Source: Myxococcota bacterium
GTDB lineage: Bacteria > Myxococcota_C > UBA6777
Reading direction: 5' to 3'
Assembly (NCBI GenBank): GCA_023150835.1
Contig: JAKLKB010000066.1
Span: forward strand, 23,114 to 60,090
DNA length: 36,977 bases
The stretch's first letter is position 1. Every line of letters starts with the position of its first letter. This document shows, in pieces, positions 24,655 through 33,300 of the stretch. A program made the position numbers and the translations under genes. The notes beneath the pieces are model-generated. The model did not search any database. It was given only the letters and a program-made list of their open reading frames with translations, and was not told the DNA's origin.

Positions 24655-26204
24655 GTGACCCCGGCATGACGAGCTATCACAAATTGGGCCTCGGCGGGTT
24701 GTACCTCACGCTGTGTGCTTTCGAGAAAAATCCCCGATTGATCGAGTCTTTCGGTGATAAAGGCTGGTCTTGGAAACGGTCGCCTACTGCGGTTTGCTTT
24801 CGTTTGGAAAAAGAACCCAACCTCTTTTTTCAACAATTGGTTTCTGAGTCATTCAAGTTGCGGGATGGCCTGTTTGCTTTTCCAGCGTTAGGCGATCCGA
24901 TGCAATCTCCCGAATATGCCGCTTGTTTGCACGAAGGGATCTTGCAAACCATTCTACAACACGGACTCACCCGAGAGGCAGAACCCCCAAAAAAAGGCAC
25001 AGGGCATTTGGTCTTCGAGTACGAGGACGGTTATGAAACGATCCACTACCGAAAAGTTAAATCATACGTCCATCAGCGAGCGGTGATCGATGTTTCGACG
25101 CCTTTTTCTGTGGCTGGATGGGGGTTCCCGGGTGGAGCTGTGCGGCACACCGCGTTTACCAAAGACACAGAACTCCGCGAGCCTCTTGAAAGGGCTTTGT
25201 GCCTTCTCTTTGCGATCGTTGGGGCGCTTTATTTTCGTTTGCGCGGTCGAGGGGCAGGGGTTCGCGCCAATTACGCTTTGGTGATCCCCGAAATAACGAA
25301 CCTTGAGCAATACCGGTCCATGCGCTCGCAGTTTGGTCGATTTGGCGCAGAGCGATTTTTGGTGGCGGGGCGAGCCGAAGCGGGTTTACAAGTCCTTTTG
25401 GAGCTGGACGCGCAGGGCCTTCTTCAAGAATTTCATGGTGCGGTCTGTCGTGTTGTTCTTTTGTCCACACTGCCGTGGTCAAAGCAGCAAAAAACACGCG
25501 CTGATGTGTTGGCGTTGGGGAAGATTCCTGAGCAATGTTTGCGGGTATATCGGCTTTGTAAGCAAGGCTTTCGCTCTCGCCTTGTTCGTCATCCCGAAAC
25601 AGGAGAGACTTTTTGGAGCGTTCCGCAAAGCCCCGCGCTGATCGCAGAAAATCTTTCCAAAGGAAAATTATCTTGGTGGGACGGCTTTGCAGATTTTTCT
25701 TCGGATAAGGAAAGAGCAAAAGCCATTTTTTCTAAAGAACAAGGAGGTTTGTATCGGATGGTGACAAACGAACAAGCGATGCCAAAAGACAGCCCGCAAA
25801 CAATCTTTGTTGCGGCTTGTCATGAAGCATGGAAACGGCGTCTCGGAAAGATCGGCGAAAGAGCAAGAAGCGCCAACTTGGATTTTTCGCGTCAGGTTTC
25901 AAAAGAATTTGAGAAGCTACGGGTCACGTTTTCGCGTGCAAAAAACGCAGCGACGTTGCGAGCGGCGATCACGGATTTTTGGGTGCGTGGTGGCACAGGT
26001 CTTGGGCCGCTTCAGGGCGACGGTTGGCGCAAGATCCTGCCCCTCTTGGATGACTGGAGCCAAGCGCGAGATCTCGTGCTGTTGGCCCTCGCAAGCTATC
26101 AACCCACAACCAAAGAGGAAGCTGTGGCTCTCGCAATGACTGATCCGCAAGCGAGTGATGCACCCGAAATGGATTCGCAAGAAAGCGAAACATCCGAAGA
26201 ATAG
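24573..26204 (+). CDS. cas8: Cascade large subunit Cas8, DevT/Cmx8 type
   Basis: 543 residues from the ATG at 24573; ATG at 24561 is also possible. This start overlaps the end of cas3 by 82 nt. A later ATG at 24666 would avoid the overlap but remove the strand ITLQLSDPG that precedes TSYHKLGLGGLYLTLCAF, which fits a family start. The protein has the size and layout of the I-MYXAN large subunit called Cmx8 (DevT in Myxococcus). Blocks include PFSVAGWGFPGGAVRHTAF, RVYRLCKQGF and SVPQSPALIAENLSKGKLSWW. It is predicted to read the PAM and hold Cas3. The identification comes from order and pattern, not from a search. The N-terminus is Lys/Ala-rich. Confidence 0.88.
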   Translation: MAKARAKQKAEQAHKKAEQACEITLQLSDPGMTSYHKLGLGGLYLTLCAFEKNPRLIESFGDKGWSWKRSPTAVCFRLEKEPNLFFQQLVSESFKLRDGLFAFPALGDPMQSPEYAACLHEGILQTILQHGLTREAEPPKKGTGHLVFEYEDGYETIHYRKVKSYVHQRAVIDVSTPFSVAGWGFPGGAVRHTAFTKDTELREPLERALCLLFAIVGALYFRLRGRGAGVRANYALVIPEITNLEQYRSMRSQFGRFGAERFLVAGRAEAGLQVLLELDAQGLLQEFHGAVCRVVLLSTLPWSKQQKTRADVLALGKIPEQCLRVYRLCKQGFRSRLVRHPETGETFWSVPQSPALIAENLSKGKLSWWDGFADFSSDKERAKAIFSKEQGGLYRMVTNEQAMPKDSPQTIFVAACHEAWKRRLGKIGERARSANLDFSRQVSKEFEKLRVTFSRAKNAATLRAAITDFWVRGGTGLGPLQGDGWRKILPLLDDWSQARDLVLLALASYQPTTKEEAVALAMTDPQASDAPEMDSQESETSEE

Positions 26205-26212
26205 GAGAAAAC

Positions 26213-27172
26213 ATGACGAAACATCTCTACGGGCTGATCTCCACATCGTTTGGAGTTGCAGCAAACAATCGCGGCGAAAACGAAGGGCACATCTCTACGC
26301 TACAAAAGATCTTGTGGCATCGCGACGACGTTCACACAACAGTTTCTGCGGAAGCTATTCGTTTTGCCGTACGCGATATATGCCAAAAAAAAGGCTTGGT
26401 GCTGAACCGAACGTGGTTCGAACACCAGAACCAGTGGGCTGATCCGAAGTTTGAGCAAGCGGGAACATTTTGGGACGATGACGTCTTGGGCTTCATGTCC
26501 GCAGAAGCTGCAAAGCAAGACGGCGGGGAGGCTGATGTAGCCGAAAAGCCGAAGCCACAAGCCTCTACAGGCAAACCAAAAAACAAAAAAGCAAAACCTC
26601 GGGGAACCACCTTGGTGCGGCGTTCTCGTTTGGAGATCTCACGAGCTGTTTCCTTGTCTCCTTTTCGTGGGGAAGTTAGCTTTAACTCCGCCAGCATCGG
26701 TGCTACACCATCCGCCAGCAGCACAGGGAAAGATCCCGTTCCTTACGGAACAGAAATCCATGCGACGCGGTATCAATACGCGTTTGCCCTCACCCCAGAA
26801 GAACTCGCCAAAAAAGAACGCGCTTTGGATGTTGTGGACATCTTGATGCAATTGTCCCATGTTGCAGGAAATCAATCACGCTTTCTGTACGACTTCTCCC
26901 CCGACTCCGTGATCTTCCGATGGACCGACGATTTTGCACCGCGAATGCTTTATGCTTTTGAACAGCCCGAGGGTACCGAGCTTTGCGTCCCTTCCATCCT
27001 ACAGCGCGTTCAATGCGGCGATATCGAACCAAAAGAATTGGTGATCGGTGGCGCGATCGCATCCGCTCCAGACGGCCACATTTTGCAAAAGGCGGGCGCA
27101 ACCGTTGTTCTTGGGGTTCGGCAAGCTGCAAACGAGATCATCGCACGCATCAAAAAAGATCTCGGTCTGTGA
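26213..27172 (+). CDS. cas7: Cascade backbone Cas7, DevR (Cst2/DevR) type
   Basis: 319 residues from the ATG at 26213, with AGGAG about 6 nt upstream. The N-terminus LYGLISTSFGVAANNRGENEGHISTLQKI, with HTTVSAEAIRFAVRD and later EIHATRYQYAFAL and FSPDSVIFRWTDDFAPRMLYAF, is typical of Cas7 of the Cst2/DevR family. Several copies coat the crRNA. Residues about 101-130 are an Asp/Lys/Pro-rich low-complexity loop (KPKPQASTGKPKNKKAKPRG) where a thumb-like loop would lie. In Myxococcus xanthus the homologue DevR also affects fruiting-body development and dev transcription. Whether that holds here is unknown. Confidence 0.94.
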   Translation: MTKHLYGLISTSFGVAANNRGENEGHISTLQKILWHRDDVHTTVSAEAIRFAVRDICQKKGLVLNRTWFEHQNQWADPKFEQAGTFWDDDVLGFMSAEAAKQDGGEADVAEKPKPQASTGKPKNKKAKPRGTTLVRRSRLEISRAVSLSPFRGEVSFNSASIGATPSASSTGKDPVPYGTEIHATRYQYAFALTPEELAKKERALDVVDILMQLSHVAGNQSRFLYDFSPDSVIFRWTDDFAPRMLYAFEQPEGTELCVPSILQRVQCGDIEPKELVIGGAIASAPDGHILQKAGATVVLGVRQAANEIIARIKKDLGL

Positions 27173-27194
27173 GCCGTTTGGTCAGGAGATAGCC

Positions 27195-27857
27195 GTGAGT
27201 TCTTCTTTTCTTTCTCTGTTTGTTTCCGTCCCGATCGCGTCTTTTCGTGTTGCACAGGCTCGCGAGTATTGGGAAACCTATCCCTGCCCGCCGCCTTCCA
27301 CGGTGTACGGTATGTTGCTCTCTCTCGTTGGAGAAGAAGATCGTTTTGCCCATCAAGGCGCTGAGATCGCCACCGCGTTGCTCTTGCCCGAACCATCGCT
27401 CTCTCGGATTCTTCGAAAAACATGGCGCGTCAAGAAACTTGATGAGGGCCTTGGTCGGGGAAACAACGTGCGCCCCGATTTTCAAGAGCTGTTGACGGGG
27501 GTTCGCTTGGGGGTGTTTCTGCGATCAGGCCCAAACGAAAGCACGCAACATCCGACTCTTTACGAACGTGTGCAATCGACCTTGGCTGCGCCCTCACAGA
27601 TTCGACGGTTTGGTGGCTTGAGTCTTGGCGAAAGTACTCATCTCGTCGACGAACTCCGACTTTTACGCTCCAACGACGCACAGCAAGGAGCGTTGTGGCT
27701 ATCCCCCTCGAATATCGGCTCTTTTAGTTTACCGATCTGGCCAAATCACGTCGGCTTGGAAGGAACTCGTTGGCAACAGTTCCGCTTGGAAGAAGCGCAA
27801 AAGAACCAACCCCTCGATCCAAGCCATGTTTGGGTCACGATCCGATCTGCTGAGTGA
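27195..27857 (+). CDS. cas5: Cascade subunit Cas5, DevS type
   Basis: 220 residues from a GTG at 27195, preceded by CAGGAG. The longer frame to 27048 overlaps cas7 and is not family-like. The N-terminus LFVSVPIASFRVAQAREYWETYPCPPPSTVYGMLLSLVGEE is diagnostic of DevS/Cas5, followed by RKTWRVKK, RPDFQELLTGVRLGV, and the glycine-rich FGGLSLGESTHLVDEL. Cas5 caps the 5' handle of the crRNA in Cascade. It lies 22 nt after cas7. Two CRISPR-like repeats follow its stop. Confidence 0.95.
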   Translation: MSSSFLSLFVSVPIASFRVAQAREYWETYPCPPPSTVYGMLLSLVGEEDRFAHQGAEIATALLLPEPSLSRILRKTWRVKKLDEGLGRGNNVRPDFQELLTGVRLGVFLRSGPNESTQHPTLYERVQSTLAAPSQIRRFGGLSLGESTHLVDELRLLRSNDAQQGALWLSPSNIGSFSLPIWPNHVGLEGTRWQQFRLEEAQKNQPLDPSHVWVTIRSAE

Positions 27858-27889
27858 AACTTCGATCTTTGAAAACAGAATCGATGTCT

Positions 27890-27925
27890 CTTTCGACTTC
27901 TCAGATGCCGCAAGGCGTTCATTTC
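27890..27925 (+). repeat. degenerate CRISPR-like repeat 1 (psi-R1)
   Basis: Aligned over 36 nt to the array repeat, it matches at about 24 positions. The hairpin block GATGCCGCAAGGCGTT (27904-27919) matches 15/16. The one change turns the loop GTAA into GCAA, both GNRA tetraloops, so the structure is kept. The left part is poorly conserved, and the last six bases (CATTTC) differ from the array handle (GAGCAC). It lies 32 nt after the cas5 stop, in the same orientation as the array. Confidence 0.85.
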
Positions 27926-27926
27926 A

Positions 27927-27971
27927 GGAGAACACACCAGAGCGCTACACAACACACAGCGCGAGTTCTCC
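27927..27971. other. nested palindrome inside the psi-spacer
   Basis: GGAGAAC (27927-27933) pairs with GTTCTCC (27965-27971), and inside it GCGCT (27942-27946) pairs with AGCGC (27958-27962) around an A/C-only 11-nt loop. This accounts for most of the 57 nt between the two degenerate repeats. Such a structured insert is not expected of a simple spacer. It may shape a small RNA or bind a protein. Confidence 0.6.
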
Positions 27972-27982
27972 GCGTCTGATCC

Positions 27983-28018
27983 CCACTATTCTCTCGGATG
28001 CCGTAAGGCGTTCATCGA
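27983..28018 (+). repeat. degenerate CRISPR-like repeat 2 (psi-R2)
   Basis: Matches the array repeat at about 29 of 36 positions. The 25 nt from 27988 to 28012 are identical and include the complete hairpin GATGCCGTAAGGCGTT. The last six bases (CATCGA) again differ from GAGCAC, sharing CAT with psi-R1. It lies 65 nt before the cas4-cas1 ATG. The two degenerate repeats are 93 nt apart (start to start), against about 72 in the array. Confidence 0.9.
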
Positions 28019-28028
28019 AACGATCGCG

Positions 28029-28065
28029 GCGCACTTTTTTGTTTGTGCGCTTGTGGCGTTTTTTT
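28029..28065 (+). terminator. hairpin plus T-run before cas4-cas1
   Basis: GCGCAC (28029-28034) and GTGCGC (28045-28050) form a 6-bp stem with a T-rich 10-nt loop. Eight bases later there is a run of seven T (28059-28065). The gap between stem and T-run is longer than in a standard intrinsic terminator, so it may be a weak terminator or attenuator between the interference and adaptation genes. Confidence 0.35.
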
Positions 28066-28082
28066 GACGTTGGAGGCTTGGT

Positions 28083-29741
28083 ATGGAAGAGGATCTGAAA
28101 TCCCCAGAAGAAGGGCTTTTGCGCGTGATGGCACTACACGCGTTGGTTTACTGCGAACGGTTGTTTTTCCTCGAAGAAGTAGAAGAGTTGCGCGTAGCAG
28201 ATTCCGCCGTTTTTGCTGGTCGTACTCTTCACGAAGAACTGCGTCGTACAGAAGAAGAAGACGGCGAGTGGACGAGCCTTTCCCTCTCTAGCGAGTCGCT
28301 TGGACTCGTTGGAAAAATGGATGCTGTTCGCAAACGAGATGGCCAGTGGATCCCTTACGAGCACAAAAAAGGGCGGTCTATGCGCGGCGATCGAAAACCA
28401 CAGGCTTGGCCGTCAGATGCTTTGCAGGTGGCTGCGTACGCGATGCTTTTGGAAGAGCATTACGGTTGTGTTATCGAAGAAGGGCGCATTCGTTATCATG
28501 CCGAGAAGATCACCGTGCGCGTTTTGATCGACTCGTCTTTGCGTGAGGCTGTGCGAAGTACTGTGTTGAGGGCGCGAGCGCTGCGTGCTTCTTTGGAAAG
28601 GCCGCCCATCACGACCGAAGAGAACCGTTGCTTGCGTTGTTCCCTCGCCCCTGTTTGCTTGCCAGAAGAAGAACGGCATCAATCCGATCCTACATGGGCA
28701 ACTGTTCGCTTGTTCCCACCCCACCAAGAAAGAAAAACACTTCACATCGTTTCTTATCAAGCGCAGATCGGGAGGGCTGGTGATACGTTGAAGATTCGGC
28801 AAGAAGGCGAAGAACAAACGTACCCCATCCATGAAGTCGGAACCTTGGTTCTTTATGGCACACCTCAAATCACCACACAGGCTTTGCATTCGTGTTTGGC
28901 GCATGATATCGCTGTCCATTGGGTGACACGAGCAGGGCGCTATCTTGGAGGAATTTCTGCGGGGGTTGGAGCTGTGCAGCGCAAATTACGCCACTACGAG
29001 GCTTTTGCCGACGCCTCGCGACGGCTTGGGCTTTGCCGACGGTTGATATCCGCAAAGATCGAAAATTCTTTACGGTTCTTGTTGCGCGCCACACGCGGCG
29101 AGCAAGACCGTCGCGCCTCTGTGGAAGATTTCATCTCTGAAATGCGTCGATCTCTCAAAAGTGTCACGCACGCCGAAGACGAAAATGCAATCCGTGGTTT
29201 TGAGGGGAATGCTGCACGAGCCTACTTTGCAGCCTTGCCTTTTTTGATTAGTTCGGAGGTCGATCGGTCCATGCTCCCAAAGGGGCGATCAAAACGCCCT
29301 CCAAAAGACCGTTTCAATGCGTTGCTCAGTTTTGGTTACGCTTTGGTTTACCAACGCGTTTTGCAGGCGATCTTGGTTGTTGGTTTGGAGCCTGCGCTCG
29401 GCTTCTTCCACACACCACGCTCGGCAGCGCACCCGTTGGCTCTGGATCTGATGGAGCTATTTCGTTGTGTCTTGTGGGATATGCCTCTTGTGGCTTCTGT
29501 GAACCGACGCACTTGGGGACCTGATGAAGACTTTTCTATTGTTGGTGAGCAGGTCTGGCTTTCGGAGCACGGAAGGAAAAAGGCTATCCAGATCTTTGAA
29601 CGGCGATTGGAAGAAACTTGGAACCACCCCGCAGTGGATTATTCGCTCTCTTATGCGCGCATGGTTGAATTAGAAGTTCGCTTGCTTGAAAAGGAATGGA
29701 CTGGATCTCCGGGGCTTTTTGCACAATTTCGGATCCGTTAG
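28083..29741 (+). CDS. cas4-cas1: Cas4-Cas1 fusion (spacer acquisition)
   Basis: 552 residues from the ATG at 28083 (GGAGG upstream). Residues 1-200 are Cas4: C24 in LVYCERLFFLEE, D80 in LVGKMDAV, E93-x-K95 in PYEHKKGRS, and the Fe-S cysteines C183, C186 and C192 in NRCLRCSLAPVC. These form the RecB-type nuclease that trims prespacers and selects PAM. Residues from about 215 are Cas1: VLYGTPQITTQALHSCLAHDIAVHW, E374 in IRGFEGNAARAYF, H443 in FFHTPRSAAHP, and D455/E458 in LALDLMELFR. Cas1 integrates spacers with Cas2. The fused form is typical of the I-MYXAN and a few other subtypes. Confidence 0.97.
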   Translation: MEEDLKSPEEGLLRVMALHALVYCERLFFLEEVEELRVADSAVFAGRTLHEELRRTEEEDGEWTSLSLSSESLGLVGKMDAVRKRDGQWIPYEHKKGRSMRGDRKPQAWPSDALQVAAYAMLLEEHYGCVIEEGRIRYHAEKITVRVLIDSSLREAVRSTVLRARALRASLERPPITTEENRCLRCSLAPVCLPEEERHQSDPTWATVRLFPPHQERKTLHIVSYQAQIGRAGDTLKIRQEGEEQTYPIHEVGTLVLYGTPQITTQALHSCLAHDIAVHWVTRAGRYLGGISAGVGAVQRKLRHYEAFADASRRLGLCRRLISAKIENSLRFLLRATRGEQDRRASVEDFISEMRRSLKSVTHAEDENAIRGFEGNAARAYFAALPFLISSEVDRSMLPKGRSKRPPKDRFNALLSFGYALVYQRVLQAILVVGLEPALGFFHTPRSAAHPLALDLMELFRCVLWDMPLVASVNRRTWGPDEDFSIVGEQVWLSEHGRKKAIQIFERRLEETWNHPAVDYSLSYARMVELEVRLLEKEWTGSPGLFAQFRIR

Positions 29742-29750
29742 GAGGTCGCG

Positions 29751-30044
29751 GTGGGTTCAGAGAAACGGTGGTATCTGTTCGCATACGACGTACGCGAACC
29801 CAAACGGTTAAAGAGCGTTTCCAAGATATTGGAAGGATATGGAATACGTGTTCAGTACAGCCTTTTTCGATGCCGCTTGACGCCTCGCGAATTGGAGCGT
29901 TTGCGGTGGGAACTCTCTCGCGTCATGCTTTCAGAGGACGCTTTGATGGTGGTTGGACTCTGCTCGCAGTGCGCTGATCGTGTTCATACAACAGGATGCT
30001 CGCACGCGTGGGACAGCGAGTTTTCCACGTTTGAGATCGTTTGA
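29751..30044 (+). CDS. cas2: Cas2
   Basis: 97 residues from a GTG at 29751, with AGGAGG 5 nt upstream; the gap to cas4-cas1 is 9 nt. The fold pattern is WYLFAYDVREPKRLKSVSKILEGYGIRVQYSLFRCRLTPRELERL, with the conserved aspartate at residue 13. Cas2 dimers bridge two Cas1 dimers during spacer integration. The C-terminal tail contains two cysteine pairs (GLCSQCADRVHTTGCSHAW). It is the last cas gene before the leader. Confidence 0.97.
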   Translation: MGSEKRWYLFAYDVREPKRLKSVSKILEGYGIRVQYSLFRCRLTPRELERLRWELSRVMLSEDALMVVGLCSQCADRVHTTGCSHAWDSEFSTFEIV

Positions 30045-30332
30045 GCGGGCGGATAGCGCGCCTCGGAAAGTGTGAAGCAAAAATTCAAGCAACCGAACCC
30101 GTTTTGCTTGCCTTGAGGTGTTCTTGTTGCTTTCGCTTGTTTTCTTGGGGGGTTTGGCGGAAGAGGCGTTGATTTTGATGCTTGACTGTTGTGTTTCTCT
30201 TGGTATCTCAGACCTTTAACAAGGTGAGCCCTGTGCTTTCAGCCCAAAACCTTGTGGCCTTTTGGCTATCTGAAAAGGTTCTTGATTTCTAGGTTGGAAT
30301 TCGTATATAAAAGCAAGGCTTAAAGGGAGGCC
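30045..30332 (+). promoter_or_regulatory. CRISPR leader
   Basis: A 288-nt non-coding, T-rich stretch between cas2 and the first repeat. It contains an inverted repeat ACAAGGT/ACCTTGT (30219-30225 and 30249-30255) and AGCCCAAAA/TTTTGGCT, which could be binding sites for host integration factors or Cas1-Cas2. It ends in a promoter-like site. Side and orientation fit the repeat hairpin strand. Confidence 0.8.
30282..30311 (+). promoter_or_regulatory. array (pre-crRNA) promoter
   Basis: TTGATT (30282-30287) is followed by TATATA (30304, spacing 16) or TATAAA (30306-30311, spacing 18; 5/6). The predicted start near 30318 lies about 15 nt before the first repeat, so transcription runs through the array on plus. 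Confidence 0.6.
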
Positions 30333-33300
30333 CTGCCATTCTCTCGGATGCCGTAAGGCGTTGAGCACTTTTGAGTTAAAATCAATTAGGTTCTCCCATT
30401 CTTCCTGCCATTCTCTCGGATGCCGTAAGGCGTTGAGCACTCCGTGCTGTCCAGCGCCCTCGACCGCGCTATATCCTGCCATTCTCTCGGATGCCGTAAG
30501 GCGTTGAGCACGTTCCGATCTCGATCATCGCGAAGCCTCCGTGCTGTCTGCCATTCTCTCGGATGCCGTAAGGCGTTGAGCACAATCATCCGATTGCATC
30601 GCATCCATCGCATCCACCCTGCCATTCTCTCGGATGCCGTAAGGCGTTGAGCACGACTGGTGCGACGATGAGCCACGATCTGCCGAGATCTGCCATTCTC
30701 TCGGATGCCGTAAGGCGTTGAGCACAAGTAGAGGATGAACCTGCGCCCCCTGCACCGTCCCTGCCATTCTCTCGGATGCCGTAAGGCGTTGAGCACCTTA
30801 ACCCCAACGGGCAGGAGCTTCAAGATTGGGCCTGCCATTCTCTCGGATGCCGTAAGGCGTTGAGCACATGAAGCTCGATTTGACGAGCGTCACCGCGCTT
30901 CCGCCTGCCATTCTCTCGGATGCCGTAAGGCGTTGAGCACCGTAAGAACTTTTCCTTCTGCGCCCACCTTCACGGTGCTGCCATTCTCTCGGATGCCGTA
31001 AGGCGTTGAGCACACCTCGCTGGCGACGTGATGCTCTATCACGTTGGCGGTCTGCCATTCTCTCGGATGCCGTAAGGCGTTGAGCACCGGTCAAGCGCGG
31101 TTGCAAGGCTCATTTCAAGAACCTGCCATTCTCTCGGATGCCGTAAGGCGTTGAGCACTCGATCTGGAGTTCGTCGCCCACATTCATTTGGATCTGCCAT
31201 TCTCTCGGATGCCGTAAGGCGTTGAGCACTCTTTCTGTGGTGCAGACGTTCGCGCTAGAGCAAACCTGCCATTCTCTCGGATGCCGTAAGGCGTTGAGCA
31301 CCGGCACGTTTTTTGTTCTTGTGCGGGTTGGCGCACTGCCATTCTCTCGGATGCCGTAAGGCGTTGAGCACGAATCAGCGTGGCCTTCACCTACAAGCCT
31401 GTCGTGAGCCTGCCATTCTCTCGGATGCCGTAAGGCGTTGAGCACCAGGATCTGCCCATCGAAGAGCGCGTCAAAGTCGTGCGTCTGCCATTCTCTCGGA
31501 TGCCGTAAGGCGTTGAGCACAGGAGTGTTTGGTAGCCCGCCGCCATCTGCCCCTGCACCTGCCATTCTCTCGGATGCCGTAAGGCGTTGAGCACGGAGGA
31601 AATGCTTCAAAACACCCAAGTTGATCCCGCGCTGCCATTCTCTCGGATGCCGTAAGGCGTTGAGCACCAAGCGCTAATGCGTGGATCGAAAAGCAATACA
31701 TAATCTGCCATTCTCTCGGATGCCGTAAGGCGTTGAGCACATGTACAAGATGCCCTTTCCGCCCTTGCATCTAGTCCTGCCATTCTCTCGGATGCCGTAA
31801 GGCGTTGAGCACCGAGGATCGACGCGACAAGTGCGCTGTTTGTGCCGAGCTGCCATTCTCTCGGATGCCGTAAGGCGTTGAGCACCGATCAAGTAGATCG
31901 TTTTCGGTGCGATCCATCACCTGCCATTCTCTCGGATGCCGTAAGGCGTTGAGCACGTGGAAATCTTCCTACAATCCCTTGGATGGATAACCTGCCATTC
32001 TCTCGGATGCCGTAAGGCGTTGAGCACTTCCACCAAACCCCTGCGCTTTGGCCGAGGTTTAGGTGTCTGCCATTCTCTCGGATGCCGTAAGGCGTTGAGC
32101 ACCGTACCAAGCGCGGAACATCTCGGACATCGCCGATCCTGCCATTCTCTCGGATGCCGTAAGGCGTTGAGCACATCAAAAATCGGGTCAATGGGATCTT
32201 TAAGTACCCCGTCTGCCATTCTCTCGGATGCCGTAAGGCGTTGAGCACCTGATCCCACACCACTTGAGGCCCGCCCGTCGTTTTCTGCCATTCTCTCGGA
32301 TGCCGTAAGGCGTTGAGCACTTATCGTCGAAAGACTCTTGAAAGGACTTGATCATTCTGCCATTCTCTCGGATGCCGTAAGGCGTTGAGCACAGAGAGAT
32401 AAGAGCGAAGAAGAGACAGACGACACAGACTGCCATTCTCTCGGATGCCGTAAGGCGTTGAGCACCTATCTAGTTGCTCTTTGTTGGCTCTTGCGTACTT
32501 TTCCTGCCATTCTCTCGGATGCCGTAAGGCGTTGAGCACCTCTTTAAGGAAGCCGAGTTGATTGCGCAATCGTTCCTGCCATTCTCTCGGATGCCGTAAG
32601 GCGTTGAGCACGATATCGAGCAGATCGTGCGAAAGTTTGGGCGCGGCGAAGGTTCTGCCATTCTCTCGGATGCCGTAAGGCGTTGAGCACCCGAATTCTT
32701 TTTGCTGTAGATATGCGCGCAGGAGCTGCCATTCTCTCGGATGCCGTAAGGCGTTGAGCACCCGTGGGCAAGATGTGGCTGATCTCGGCGGTGGCCTGCC
32801 ATTCTCTCGGATGCCGTAAGGCGTTGAGCACGGGTATTTCTCTAACAGTTTCGTCCACCATTCTTGCGGCTGCCATTCTCTCGGATGCCGTAAGGCGTTG
32901 AGCACCGTTGAGATTCCCCCGTGTAGGAAAAAGCCCATTCCTGCCATTCTCTCGGATGCCGTAAGGCGTTGAGCACGGTCGATCACTTTATCATCCGAAT
33001 CGACCAGCCAAATTCTGCCATTCTCTCGGATGCCGTAAGGCGTTGAGCACAGCAAAAAACAGTCGGCCTTGCCTTTAGACGATAACTGCCATTCTCTCGG
33101 ATGCCGTAAGGCGTTGAGCACAAGAAGCAAGTGAATATGATTCGGATGTGACTGATTTGCTGCCATTCTCTCGGATGCCGTAAGGCGTTGAGCACCACGA
33201 GCAGCGGCTAGTGCATATCTGGGCGGGGAGACTGCCATTCTCTCGGATGCCGTAAGGCGTTGAGCACACAAAGGATCACAAACGCAATACTAACCTCAAA

